DNA from: Olsenella massiliensis
GTDB lineage: Bacteria > Actinomycetota > Coriobacteriia > Coriobacteriales > Atopobiaceae
Direction of reading: 5' to 3'
NCBI RefSeq assembly: GCF_001457795.1
Contig: NZ_LN898207.1
Location: 42,512 to 106,511 of the forward strand
Length of the DNA stretch: 64,000 bases
The translations under genes were made by a program, and so were the position numbers. Below the pieces are notes generated by a model. The model had not been told where the DNA came from. It did no database searches and worked only from the letters and a program-made list of their open reading frames with translations. The first letter of the stretch is position 1. Each line of letters begins with the position of its first letter. Of the stretch, positions 1-8,054 are shown in pieces.

Positions 1-1
1 C

Positions 2-1333
2 GAGCGCGGCGCGCGCTACGGCATTCTCATCAAGAGCGCCGAGGCCCTCGAGGCCGCCGGCTCCCTTGACGCCGTCGTCTTTGACAAGACGGGCACCCTC
101 ACTGAGGGCGCGCCGCGCGTCGTCTCGCTTGACGTGGCGCCCGGCGTCACCGAGGACGACCTGCTTCGTCTGGCCGGCGCCCTCGAGCGCAAAAGCGAGC
201 ATCCGCTCGCGGAGGCCATCTGTGCCTGCGTGGACGAGCGCGGCGTGCAGGTCTCGGACAATGTCAGCTCCTTTGAGCAGGTCGCGGGCGGGGGCGTCCG
301 TGCCCGGGTGGACGGGGACGTCGTGGTCGTGGGCAACGAGCGTCTCATGGGCGAGGTGGGCGTCTCGCTGGGAGAGCTTCGTCGGCTGGCACAGCGGGCC
401 GCCGCCCAGGCGCAGACGCCGCTCTTCGTGGCCAAGGACGGGGCCGCCCAGGGCCTCATCTCGGTCGCCGACCGCCTTCGTCCCAGCGCGCAGCCCACGG
501 TGGAGCGCCTGCGTCGTCAGAAGATACGCACCGTTCTGCTGACGGGTGACCAGAGGCGCACGGCCGAGGTCATCGGACGCGCCCTTGGTGTCGACGAGGT
601 CATCGCCGACGTGCTCCCCGCCGACAAGGAGCGCCACGTTCGTGCACTTCAGGAGGATGGCCACCGGGTCGCCATGGTGGGCGACGGCATCAACGACGCC
701 CCCGCCCTCGCCCGGGCGGACGTCGGCATGGCCGTCGGGGCGGGGACCGACGTCGCCATCTCCAGCGCCGACATCGTCCTCATGCGCTCCGACCCCGCTG
801 ACGTCGCGAGCGCCATCGAGCTCTCCCGAGCCACCCTGCGCGACATTCGTCAGAACCTGTTCTGGGCCTTGCTCTACAACTGCGCGTGCATTCCCGTGGC
901 CATGGGCGTCCTGTCCCCGTGGGGCGTCACGGTCAGCCCCATGGTCGGCGCCGCCGCAATGGGGCTCTCGTCCGTGTTCGTGGTGACCAACGCGCTCAGG
1001 CTCTTTAGGTGGCGCCCCTCGGTGGCCCGCGAGGCGACGCCCCCCGATCTTTCTTCCCCCTTTGCCCACGAAAGCTCACGGCGGGAACCCGCCGCGACCA
1101 TCAAGAAGGGAACGAGCAACATGACGACCAAGACCATCGACATTGAGGGCATGATGTGCGCACACTGCGCGGCTCACGTAACCGAGGCGCTGGAAGGCCT
1201 CAAGGATGTCAGGGACGTCCGCGTGTCCCTCGAAGACGGACAAGCCACGCTCGACGCCGGCCCGCTCGTCTCAAACGAGCGCCTGCAAAAGGCCGTCGAG
1301 GCCGCCGGCTACACGGTGACGGGCATCCGCTGA
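2..1333 (+). CDS. copA: Cu+-exporting P1B-type ATPase, 3' part, with C-terminal CopZ-like HMA domain
   Basis: Membrane ATPase that expels Cu+ from the cytoplasm. The frame is open from the window edge, so the N-terminus and first membrane helices are missing because of the window, not a mutation; 443 residues are visible. The phosphorylation motif DKTGTLTEG lies near base 90, followed by SEHPL (P1B nucleotide-binding loop), TGD, GDGINDAPAL, and the last two helices with YN and MGLSSVFVVTNALRL, the helix 7/8 signatures of Cu+ ATPases. After a polar linker of about 30 residues the same frame runs into a complete 70-residue heavy-metal-associated domain with MMCAHC (MxCxxC). An ATG at 1121, preceded by AGAAGGGAACGAG, would start this domain as a free chaperone. 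A C-terminal HMA is unusual, since HMA domains normally precede the first helix. The ATPase assignment is secure; whether the tail is translated separately is open. Confidence 0.93.
   Translation, partial: ERGARYGILIKSAEALEAAGSLDAVVFDKTGTLTEGAPRVVSLDVAPGVTEDDLLRLAGALERKSEHPLAEAICACVDERGVQVSDNVSSFEQVAGGGVRARVDGDVVVVGNERLMGEVGVSLGELRRLAQRAAAQAQTPLFVAKDGAAQGLISVADRLRPSAQPTVERLRRQKIRTVLLTGDQRRTAEVIGRALGVDEVIADVLPADKERHVRALQEDGHRVAMVGDGINDAPALARADVGMAVGAGTDVAISSADIVLMRSDPADVASAIELSRATLRDIRQNLFWALLYNCACIPVAMGVLSPWGVTVSPMVGAAAMGLSSVFVVTNALRLFRWRPSVAREATPPDLSSPFAHESSRREPAATIKKGTSNMTTKTIDIEGMMCAHCAAHVTEALEGLKDVRDVRVSLEDGQATLDAGPLVSNERLQKAVEAAGYTVTGIR
1121..1333 (+). CDS. copZ: Possible internal start producing a free CopZ-like copper chaperone (70 aa)
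   Basis: In frame with the 3' end of the ATPase, ATG 1121 is preceded by the purine-rich AGAAGGGAACGAGCAAC, an acceptable ribosome binding site. It begins exactly at the first residue expected of a stand-alone CopZ (MTTKTIDIEGMMCAHC). The product has the full beta-alpha-beta-beta-alpha-beta length and the MxCxxC metal site. It is listed separately because in most genomes CopZ is its own gene after copA. Here no stop codon separates the two, so either a fusion, a free chaperone or both could be made. Confidence 0.45.
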   Translation: MTTKTIDIEGMMCAHCAAHVTEALEGLKDVRDVRVSLEDGQATLDAGPLVSNERLQKAVEAAGYTVTGIR

Positions 1334-1442
1334 GCGGTCGTGCTCGGAAGCGCGGGTGACACACGGCGGACCGGGCGACGTGGAAGCGTGCACACGTGCG
1401 CTAAGCTGAGGCTGACGGCAGGCGCGAGCGGATGGGGGCACC

Positions 1443-2063
1443 ATGGACGACGCGATGGCGCGAGACGCGCACGGACTCACCGAGGCGGAGTTTCTTGCCG
1501 GCTATCGGCCCAAGGACTACCCTCGCCCCTCCCTGACGGCAGACGTCTGCGTGTTCAGGCGCACGCCCCAAGGCGCCACGCACCTGCTTCTCATACGGCG
1601 GGGCGCCCATCCCTGCCTGGGCAGGTGGGCCACCCCCGGCGGCTTCTGCAACCCCGACGAGTCCGCCGACCACTGCGCCGCGCGCGAGCTTGCGGAGGAG
1701 ACGGGCGTCGCGAATCTGGACCTTGAGCCCCTTGCGCTCTACAGCGCGCCCGGTCGGGACCCGCGCGGGTGGGTGGTCTCGTACGCGTTCGTGGCCTGGG
1801 TCGATGAGGACGTCGCCGTGCGCGCGGGCGACGACGCCGAGCGCGCCGGCTGGTTTTGCCTTGACGCCCGACGTCGGGAAGACGTCGTCACGCTGGCGCT
1901 CAGCGCGGGTGACGTGCGGCTCTCCTTGGAGCTTCGCGAGACCCGCGCGCCCCTCACGGGGTGCCGTCGCGCCCAGGTGCTACGGCAGGAGGGGCTCGCC
2001 TTTGACCACGCGCGCATCGTGGCCGACGCCTGGCTCCTGCTGCACGACGCCGGTCGCCTCTAG
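1443..2063 (+). CDS. NUDIX hydrolase (ADP-ribose pyrophosphatase-like)
   Basis: 206-residue predicted pyrophosphohydrolase. The NUDIX box is complete: GGFCNPDESADHCAARELAEETGV fits Gx5Ex7REUxEExGU, beginning about 65 residues in and preceded by GRWATPGG. The N-terminal strand region (SLTADVCVFRR, LLLIRRG) resembles COG1051 proteins that act on ADP-ribose or related nucleotides. The start is supported by GGGGGCACC directly before ATG 1443. It sits 109 bases after the copper ATPase in the same orientation, possibly as an unrelated gene. Substrate cannot be read from sequence. Confidence 0.85.
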   Translation: MDDAMARDAHGLTEAEFLAGYRPKDYPRPSLTADVCVFRRTPQGATHLLLIRRGAHPCLGRWATPGGFCNPDESADHCAARELAEETGVANLDLEPLALYSAPGRDPRGWVVSYAFVAWVDEDVAVRAGDDAERAGWFCLDARRREDVVTLALSAGDVRLSLELRETRAPLTGCRRAQVLRQEGLAFDHARIVADAWLLLHDAGRL

Positions 2064-2138
2064 AGGACGGGGCCCGGCACGGACACCTAGGCCCTGCCAA
2101 GCGGCACGTGAGGTCGGACGGCACGTGAGGCGCACGAC

Positions 2139-2897
2139 CTAGATCACCTCGACGCCCGCCTCCTTGCAGCGCGTCACGAAGTCAAGAGAGAGGCCCTCGT
2201 CCGAGACGACGTAGTCCACGTCAGCGATGTCGCAGATGGGAAAGGTGCTGCGCTTGCCCTCCTTCGTCGAGTCGATGAGCACGACCGTCTCATCCGCCCG
2301 CTCCACGCAGCTCGCCTTGAACACGGCCTCGTCACCGGAGCCGCAGGTGAAGCCGCCGCGGTTCTCATAGCTCGTCACGCCCAGAAAGAGCTGGTCAAAC
2401 GCGAGGGAGCCAAGGTTCTTGACCGCCCGGGCACCCGTGACGCTCATGGACTGCCGGTTGAGCTCGCCTCCCACCACGTAGGTGGTGACCTGGTCGAGGT
2501 TGGCAAGCTCCATGGCGACGGTGAGCGAGTTGGTGAACACGAGCAGGCGCTGGTTGGGCAGGGCCGTGGCAAGCGCCGTCGTCGTCGTGCCGGAGTCGAT
2601 GAAGATCGTGGTGTCCGGGCGGACGAGCTCGATGGCCTTGCGCGCGATGTCGTTCTTCTTTGCGACGTTTCTCGCCTTGCGGTGCGCAAGCAAGTCGTCC
2701 GTGCCCACCGCATAGTCCACGGAGCGCGCGCCCCCGTAGACGCGAATGATGCTGCGCTGCTGGTCCAGGACCTTGAGGTCGGTGCGCAAGGTCATCTCGC
2801 TCACGTCGGGGAGCTCCTTCTTCAGTTGGGCAAAGACGATGCTTCCCTCGCGGTTCACCAGGTCGACGATCTTATCCCTGCGCTCGGCCATGTCCAT
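2139..2897 (-). CDS. DeoR-family transcriptional regulator of the polyol locus
   Basis: Predicted 252-residue sugar-phosphate-responsive repressor. It has an N-terminal winged helix-turn-helix (AERRDKIVDLVNREGSIVFAQLKKELPDVSEMTLRTDLKVLD) and a C-terminal effector domain with the family hallmark IDSGTTTTALA and a VGGELNRQSMSVTG segment. Upstream in-frame starts exist (to 2996). ATG 2897 is preferred because GAGGGCGAG lies about 9 bases before it and the HTH begins two residues later. It is separated from the dehydrogenase gene by a strong terminator, so it is probably transcribed on its own. A TTGAAACAACAG stretch just upstream resembles the half-sites found in the fruK/mtlA intergenic region, suggesting autoregulation and control of that locus. 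Confidence 0.88.
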   Translation of the reverse strand: MDMAERRDKIVDLVNREGSIVFAQLKKELPDVSEMTLRTDLKVLDQQRSIIRVYGGARSVDYAVGTDDLLAHRKARNVAKKNDIARKAIELVRPDTTIFIDSGTTTTALATALPNQRLLVFTNSLTVAMELANLDQVTTYVVGGELNRQSMSVTGARAVKNLGSLAFDQLFLGVTSYENRGGFTCGSGDEAVFKASCVERADETVVLIDSTKEGKRSTFPICDIADVDYVVSDEGLSLDFVTRCKEAGVEVI

Positions 2898-2970
2898 ATG
2901 ATTTACTCGCCCTCTCATTTTTGAAACAACAGCGTCTCTAGCATACCCGCCCTTGTACGCGTCGTCACAT

Positions 2971-3003
2971 AAAAACGGCGAGCGTGCCGTTCGCACGCTC
3001 GCC
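2971..3003 (-). terminator. Rho-independent terminator after the SorE-like dehydrogenase
   Basis: Perfect 11-bp stem (GGCGAGCGTGC / GCACGCTCGCC, 2977-2987 and 2993-3003) with a 5-base loop. On the minus strand it is followed by GTTTTTATG. It lies 90 bases past the stop of the dehydrogenase gene and before the DeoR gene. Confidence 0.9.
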
Positions 3004-3092
3004 GCCTGTGTGACCTTGGGAGACGCTGGTTGGCATGCCGCCAGTCAGGGTCCGCTTTGGCGCCCTCGACCGTGGCCCGCTTTCGCTCCCGT

Positions 3093-4358
3093 CTACTTTT
3101 GCACCCAGTTGTCAAGCAGGTAGCGCTCGGCCTTTGGGCTCCACAGCCCCTTGTGGGCGTCAACGATGTCCGCGAGCTCGCCGTAGCGGGCGTCCTCCCC
3201 TGCCTTGGAGCGCAGGTCGTCCAGGGCTATGAGCGGCATCTCGATGTGCGTGTAGATGAGCTTCTTGCCGCCGGGAATCTTGGGAAGGTTGAGCGTGGTC
3301 TCGGGAGCCGCGTCAAGGCCGCCCACGTGCGTGACCATGACGGCGGGGTCAATGCGACCTGCCGCCGTGAGCTCGAGGGACTCGATCTCGTCCGCCGTGT
3401 TGCCGCCCGTGGTGCCCATCACGTGCTGCGAGCCGTAGTGGACCTCGTAGAAGTTGATGGGCGCCTGGAAGTTCTTGTCGGTGGGGCCGGCAAAGAAGTT
3501 GAGGCAGCCGTCACGGCCCAGGATGAGGCTCGACTGGGTGACGACGGCGGCGACGGGAGCGTAGCACAGGACGTCGTCGTAGCCCTCCCCGCCCGTGATC
3601 TCGCGCAGGGTCGCTACGGGGTCGTCCACGACGCCGGTGTTGACAAAGTGCAGCTCGATGCCCTCGTCCCTCAGGACCTCCTCGGGCGGGAAGAGTCGCT
3701 CGGCGCGGTCAAGGCGCTCCTGGTTGATGTCAGCCACCACCACGAGGCCCGGCCTGCGGTCGCAGTGCAGCGCATAGGTGAGGGCGCCGAGGCCCATGGG
3801 GCCGGCCCCCGCGTTGATGCAAAGCTTGCCGCCCTCGCGGATGCCCATGTCGTGGGTGTAGACGCCCATGCGGGTGTGATAGGCGGCATGGAACGCGCCG
3901 ATGGAGCAGCTCATGGGTTCGGCGAGAGACGCCTGGTAGTAGGCCTCGCCCTCGTAGACGAGGAAGCAGCCCGTGGCAAAGACCTCCTGCGGGAGGATGC
4001 AGTAGGTGGTGTCGCCGCCGCAGAACTCGTAGGAGTAGCCCGGAGAGTCCATGGATCCCTTGTAGTTGAGGGCGGGCTGGATCGTGAACTTCTGGCCCGG
4101 CTTGTACGTGTCGGCATACTTGGCGCCCACCTCGACGATGTCGCCGGCAAACTCGTGGCCGGTGATGGCGGGATGCTCGGCCACGTCGGCGTGGACGCGC
4201 TTGTGCTCGGGACCCAGGATCGCCATCTTGTACGTTGACATGCAGATGGAGTCCGTCACCACCTTCACGAGCATCTCGTCGTCCTTGATCGGGGGAAGCT
4301 CGAACTCGTCGATCCTGATGTCATGTGCCGCGTGGAGACGTGCTGCCTTGGCCTTCAT
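3093..4358 (-). CDS. L-sorbose-1-phosphate reductase-like Zn-dependent dehydrogenase (SorE family)
   Basis: 421-residue member of the medium-chain dehydrogenase superfamily. It matches the remembered Klebsiella SorE sequence along its whole length: KVVTDSICMSTYK, ITGHEFAGDIVEVG, GPMGLGALTYALH (Rossmann turn), DGCLNFFAGPTDKNFQAPIN, GTTGGNTADE and GGKKLIYT. The catalytic zinc Cys and GHE are present; the four-Cys structural zinc lobe of classical alcohol dehydrogenases is absent, as in SorE. SorE interconverts L-sorbose-1-phosphate and D-glucitol-6-phosphate, working on the carbon beside the phosphate. The neighbours are FruK and a mannitol-type PTS rather than sorbose genes. The proposed reaction, D-mannitol-1-phosphate to D-fructose-1-phosphate, is therefore inference. 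GAAAGGGGCATC precedes the start; the gene follows fruK by 67 bases and is probably co-transcribed with it. Confidence 0.85.
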   Translation of the reverse strand: MKAKAARLHAAHDIRIDEFELPPIKDDEMLVKVVTDSICMSTYKMAILGPEHKRVHADVAEHPAITGHEFAGDIVEVGAKYADTYKPGQKFTIQPALNYKGSMDSPGYSYEFCGGDTTYCILPQEVFATGCFLVYEGEAYYQASLAEPMSCSIGAFHAAYHTRMGVYTHDMGIREGGKLCINAGAGPMGLGALTYALHCDRRPGLVVVADINQERLDRAERLFPPEEVLRDEGIELHFVNTGVVDDPVATLREITGGEGYDDVLCYAPVAAVVTQSSLILGRDGCLNFFAGPTDKNFQAPINFYEVHYGSQHVMGTTGGNTADEIESLELTAAGRIDPAVMVTHVGGLDAAPETTLNLPKIPGGKKLIYTHIEMPLIALDDLRSKAGEDARYGELADIVDAHKGLWSPKAERYLLDNWVQK

Positions 4359-4425
4359 GATGCCCCTTTCGTTTACGTGCGTTGACTGGAACGTCCTCGT
4401 GCGCCGCAGGGAGGCGCGCGTCGCG

Positions 4426-5355
4426 CTAGAGCTCCTCTACGATCACCTTGCCGGCCAGGTCGTCCACGAGCGAGCGTGGGGCCGCCTGGGTTCCCGACTG
4501 CATGACGTTGGCGGCGCCCGTCGCCACGCCCAGACGCGCGGTCTCCTCGATCGAGAGGCCCGCCTGCTGCGCCACCGCGACGGCCGCCACGACGGAGTCC
4601 CCGGCGCCGACGGTCGAGCCCACCGGCACCTTGGGCGCGCGCGCCCTGACGGTGCGCTCGGGCGTCACGAAGAGCGCCCCCTCTCCCCCCAGTGAGACGA
4701 CGACGCGCCGCGCCCCCTTGTCCATGAGCTCATGTGCCGCAGCCACTATGGAGGCGGTATCGGGAAGGTCGCGGCCGACGAGGTCCGCGAGCTCGTGGTC
4801 GTTGGGCTTGATGAGGGCCGGGCCCGCCGCGATGCCCGCCGCGAGGACCTCCCCGTCTGCGTCGAGAAAGGCCTGGGCGCCCACCTCTGAGATGGCATGA
4901 ATCCAGCGGGCGTAGGTGTCGGTGGGCGCACCCTTGGGCAGGCTGCCCGCCAGGACGACGACGTCGCCGGCGTCGAGGTCGGCAAGGAGAAGGTCAAGCA
5001 GGGCCTCAAGGTCCTCGGACGTCACCAGGGGGCCCGGTTCGTTGATGTCCGTGTTGGTATGCCTTGCCTTGTCCACCACCTTGAGGTTGGTGCGCGTCTC
5101 CCCCTTGGGCGTGACATAGACGAGGTCGATGCCAAGCTGGCCGACCATGTCTGCGATGCGGCTTCCCGTGGCGCCCGCCAGCAGCGCGTAGGCCTTGGAG
5201 CTGCCGCCCAGCTCCTTGATGACCTTGGAGACGTTGATGCCCTTGCCGCCGGCGTCGATCCTGACGTCGGAGATGCGGTTGACCGCATCGACGGCGAACC
5301 CATCAACCTGGACCGTCTTGTCAAGGGCCGGATTGAGACAAACCGTGCGAATCAT
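4426..5355 (-). CDS. fruK: 1-phosphofructokinase
   Basis: 309-residue PfkB-family kinase that converts fructose-1-phosphate plus ATP to fructose-1,6-bisphosphate. It shows the 1-PFK order of motifs: N-terminal TVCLNPALDKTV, GGKGINVSKVIKELGG, TRTNLKVVD (sugar-phosphate binding), VLAGSLPKG, IKPNDHEL, and the catalytic GSTVGAGDSVVA. The start is ATG 5355, with GGGGGG just upstream; the open frame extends further but lacks homology. It is the first gene of a minus-strand pair with the SorE-like dehydrogenase and is divergent from the EIICBA gene. Tagatose-6-phosphate kinase is an alternative, but TRTN and the length favour FruK. Confidence 0.9.
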   Translation of the reverse strand: MIRTVCLNPALDKTVQVDGFAVDAVNRISDVRIDAGGKGINVSKVIKELGGSSKAYALLAGATGSRIADMVGQLGIDLVYVTPKGETRTNLKVVDKARHTNTDINEPGPLVTSEDLEALLDLLLADLDAGDVVVLAGSLPKGAPTDTYARWIHAISEVGAQAFLDADGEVLAAGIAAGPALIKPNDHELADLVGRDLPDTASIVAAAHELMDKGARRVVVSLGGEGALFVTPERTVRARAPKVPVGSTVGAGDSVVAAVAVAQQAGLSIEETARLGVATGAANVMQSGTQAAPRSLVDDLAGKVIVEEL

Positions 5356-5437
5356 GCTAAACCCCCCGATTCCGTGACCGCGCCTAAGGTCCTGCCCCCT
5401 GGGCGCTTGCAGCCTGAGACGCTGGCGGGACGTCTGA

Positions 5438-5468
5438 TGAAACACGTTACTTTTGTTTCAACAGTAAC
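5438..5468. promoter_or_regulatory. Candidate operator, fruK side of the divergent promoter region
   Basis: Two overlapping perfect inverted repeats: TGAAACA (5438-5444) with TGTTTCA (5454-5460), and GTTACT (5446-5451) with AGTAAC (5463-5468). They lie 83 bases upstream of fruK in a sudden AT-rich stretch. The likely ligand is the DeoR regulator at 2139-2897; this is inferred from position and half-site similarity. Confidence 0.6.
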
Positions 5469-5590
5469 TTCATAGTAATAGCGTTAGCTCTCTTGTCAAC
5501 ACAGGCTGGTTATTTCGTAAAATAATCGCCTTTACTACCGATTAACCTGTTTTTTCGACCGTTCACCGCTTGCATCTGTACAGTTTTGTT

Positions 5591-5660
5591 TTGTTGAAGC
5601 AAAAAAAGTATATTGTGCATTCAACAACAGTTATGTTGTGCTGGCTGTTTTTTCAACGAG
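5591..5660. promoter_or_regulatory. Candidate operators, mtlA side of the divergent promoter region
   Basis: Perfect 8-bp inverted repeat TTGTTGAA (5591-5598) / TTCAACAA (5620-5627), plus a further half-site TTTTTTCAACGAG at about 5648. The core TTCAACA recurs in the fruK-side operator (TTTCAACA) and near the DeoR start. The whole 5469-5660 stretch is AT-rich, unlike its surroundings, as expected for promoters and operators. Confidence 0.55.
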
Positions 5661-5702
5661 TGTGACAGCAGGTACCCGTAGAAGAGAGGGAAGGGGAACG
5701 CA

Positions 5703-7574
5703 ATGGCAACGGCACGAGAGAAGGTGGCACGGTTCGGTAAGTTCTTATCGGGCATGGTCATGCCAAACATCGGCGCCTTCATCGCCTGGGGCTTCTTGAC
5801 AGCCCTGTTCATCGAGACGGGTTGGATACCCAACGAGCAGCTGGCGACCGTCGTCGGCCCCATGCTCAAGTACTTCATCCCCGTGCTCATCGCCGGCCAG
5901 GGCGGCTACGCCGTCGCCGGCAACCGCGGCAGGGTCATCGGCGGCATCGCCGTGTTCGGCGCCATCATGGGCAGCGACTACACCATGCTCATGGGCGCCA
6001 TGCTCATGGGACCCTTGGCCGGCCTGGTCATCAAGAAGTGGGACGAGTGGGCTGACGGCTGGAAGCCCGAGGGCCTCGAGATGCTCGTCGACAACTTCTC
6101 GCTCGGCCTCATCGGCCTTGGCCTCGCCATCATCGGCTTCTTTGGCATCGGCCCCTTCATGGGCGCCATCCTCGTCGTGTTGCAGGCCGGCGTCCAGGCC
6201 CTTGTCAACCTTGGCCTGATGCCCCTGCTCGCCATCTTCATCGAGCCCGCCAAGGTGCTCTTCCTCAACAACGCCATCGGTAACGGCATCTTTGTTCCCA
6301 TCGGCACCGAGCAGGTCAAGTCCGTCGGCGAGTCCATCATGTTCATGCTGGAATCCAACCCCGGGCCTGGCGTCGGCATGCTCCTTGCCTATGCCGTGCT
6401 CTGCCGTGACAAGGACACGAAGCAGTCCGCGCCGGGCGCCATCATCATCCAGTTTTTGGGCGGCATCCACGAGATCTACTTCCCGTACGTGCTCATGAAC
6501 CCCCGCGTCATCATTGGCCCCATCGCCGGCAACATCGTCGCGATCCTGTTCTCGGTCATCTTTGGGCTCGGCCTCGTCGGCCCCGCCTCGCCCGGCTCCA
6601 TCATCGCGTTTGTCTCCATGTCGCCCAAGAGCCAGGTCCTGCTCATCCTCGTGGACGTCATCCTTGCCGCCGCGGTCTCCTTCTTCGTGTCGGCACCCTT
6701 TGTCCGCAGCTACGTCGCCGTCGGGTCCGACGATGACGTCGACGGCCAGGGAGCCATCGACGCAGGGTCCGCCGTTGACCCCACCGCAGGCGCGGCGAGC
6801 GCCGTCTCGAAGATCGTCTTTGCGTGCGACGCCGGCATGGGGTCTTCCGCCATGGGCGCGACGCGCTTCTTCCGGCGCGTCAAGGAGATCCGCCCCGACA
6901 TCAAGGTCGAGCATGCCTCCGTGGACGAGATTCCCTCCGACGCCGACGTCATCGTCTGCCAGAAGATGCTCGCCGAGCGGGCTCGCAAGGCCGCCCCTCA
7001 GACCGCGCAGTTCGTCGTCATCGGCAACTTCATGAACGACCCCGCGCTCGACGCTCTGCAGACCCAGCTCACCACCAACGTGCAGATGCAGCACGCCGCC
7101 GTCGCGGCCACCAACGCCGCGTCGGCAGCCATCGAGGGCGCCGGCGGGGAGGCCGCCTGGAACATCGGCGCCGCTGACGTCTCTCTTGGCAACGTCGCCG
7201 CCGACAGGGAGTCTGCCATCCGCGCCTGCGGGGCGATGCTCGTCAAACGCGGCTACGTGGACGAGGCCTATGTTGACGCCATGGTCGAGCGCGACCGCGA
7301 GGTGAGCGTCTACATTGGCAACGGCGTCGCCATCCCGCACGGCACCAACGAGGCAAAGAGGCACGTCAAGTCCACGGGCGTCGTCGCGATGCAGTTCCCT
7401 GAGGGCATTGACTTCAACGGCGAGAAGGCCTACGTGCTCTTTGGCATCGCCGGCAAGGGCGACGAGCATCTGCAGGTTCTCGCCAAGATCGCCGACGCGC
7501 TGTCCGACGAGACGCGTGCCGACAAGCTCCGCACCGTCACGGACGTGACGTCATTCCTCAAGGTCCTGGGGTAA
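5703..7574 (+). CDS. mtlA: PTS mannitol-type transporter subunit EIICBA
   Basis: 623-residue three-domain PTS permease that imports and phosphorylates a hexitol, most likely mannitol to mannitol-1-phosphate. The membrane EIIC domain (about 1-345) carries the MtlA signature GGIHEIYFPYVLM. EIIB (about 370-460) has KIVFACDAGMGSSAMGA with the phosphorylated Cys near residue 374. After an Ala-rich linker, EIIA (about 480-623) has GNGVAIPHGT with the active His near 546. Fusion of all three domains on one chain is as in E. coli MtlA. No mtlD is visible in the window; the SorE-like dehydrogenase and fruK stand in its place across the divergent promoter. GAGAGGGAAGGGG precedes ATG 5703. Confidence 0.92.
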   Translation: MATAREKVARFGKFLSGMVMPNIGAFIAWGFLTALFIETGWIPNEQLATVVGPMLKYFIPVLIAGQGGYAVAGNRGRVIGGIAVFGAIMGSDYTMLMGAMLMGPLAGLVIKKWDEWADGWKPEGLEMLVDNFSLGLIGLGLAIIGFFGIGPFMGAILVVLQAGVQALVNLGLMPLLAIFIEPAKVLFLNNAIGNGIFVPIGTEQVKSVGESIMFMLESNPGPGVGMLLAYAVLCRDKDTKQSAPGAIIIQFLGGIHEIYFPYVLMNPRVIIGPIAGNIVAILFSVIFGLGLVGPASPGSIIAFVSMSPKSQVLLILVDVILAAAVSFFVSAPFVRSYVAVGSDDDVDGQGAIDAGSAVDPTAGAASAVSKIVFACDAGMGSSAMGATRFFRRVKEIRPDIKVEHASVDEIPSDADVIVCQKMLAERARKAAPQTAQFVVIGNFMNDPALDALQTQLTTNVQMQHAAVAATNAASAAIEGAGGEAAWNIGAADVSLGNVAADRESAIRACGAMLVKRGYVDEAYVDAMVERDREVSVYIGNGVAIPHGTNEAKRHVKSTGVVAMQFPEGIDFNGEKAYVLFGIAGKGDEHLQVLAKIADALSDETRADKLRTVTDVTSFLKVLG

Positions 7575-7630
7575 TAAGGCCCTAGGGCAGCAAGGCCCTG
7601 GGGTGGCAAAGGCGCAGGGCGTGGTCCTTC

Positions 7631-7656
7631 CGGGACTGGGCACCGAACCAGTCCCG
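7631..7656 (+). other. Stem-loop after mtlA
   Basis: Perfect 9-bp stem CGGGACTGG / CCAGTCCCG with an 8-base loop, 57 bases after the mtlA stop. No T-tract follows, so it may stabilise the mRNA end or assist termination rather than act as an intrinsic terminator. Confidence 0.5.
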
Positions 7657-7686
7657 GATCGACCTCAGGTCGGTCCCGATCCAGCG

Positions 7687-7806
7687 AGCGCCACGCCGCA
7701 AGAAAGCGCCACGCTGCAAGAAAGCGCCACGCTGCAAGAAAGCGTCGCGCGGCAAGAAAGCGTCGCGCTGCAAGAAAGCGCCACGCGGCAAGAAAGCGCC
7801 ACGCTA
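7687..7806. repeat. Tandem array of an 18-bp unit (six full copies plus a partial)
   Basis: Unit AGCGCCACGCTGCAAGAA, beginning at 7687, 7705, 7723, 7741, 7759 and 7777, with a partial copy from 7795. Variation is confined to CCACGC/TCGCGC and CTG/CCG/CGG positions. The length is a multiple of three, so reading frames pass through and give repetitive peptides on both strands. No start, ribosome binding site or homology supports coding. Confidence 0.92.
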
Positions 7807-7850
7807 GAGCTAATAACTGATTGGCACCCTTGCACTCTGCGGTGCCCCAT

Positions 7851-7892
7851 ACGGGAGCGGCCGGTGGAAAGACCACGAGCCGCTCCCGTCTT
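7851..7892 (+). terminator. Terminator-like stem-loop
   Basis: Perfect 11-bp stem ACGGGAGCGGC (7851-7861) / GCCGCTCCCGT (7879-7889), followed on the plus strand by CTTTGC. It is preceded by a smaller GGCACC/GGTGCC hairpin (7823-7846). It could terminate mtlA transcripts; the T-tract is weak. Confidence 0.55.
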
Positions 7893-8054
7893 TGCGCTGC
7901 TTGCCACGTCGCGCCTTTCGGCGCGAAACGGCGCGACGCAAAATGTCTACTGAAGCCGTCAGCAATCCGAAAATGACAGCGAAAAACCGACCCGAGAACG
8001 ACGCCAGAGTCAGTCCGGGAAGCGAGCCGGAAATCAACCCGGGGACTGCCCCCT

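Noticed and set aside
1..1120. Cu ATPase as a truncated pseudogene
   Set aside because: The frame is open to the window edge and all motifs visible are intact; the missing N-terminus is due to the window boundary.
5745..7469. Long minus-strand frame (574 codons)
   Set aside because: Shadow of the EIICBA gene; His/Asp/Gly-rich with no recognisable motif and no plausible start.
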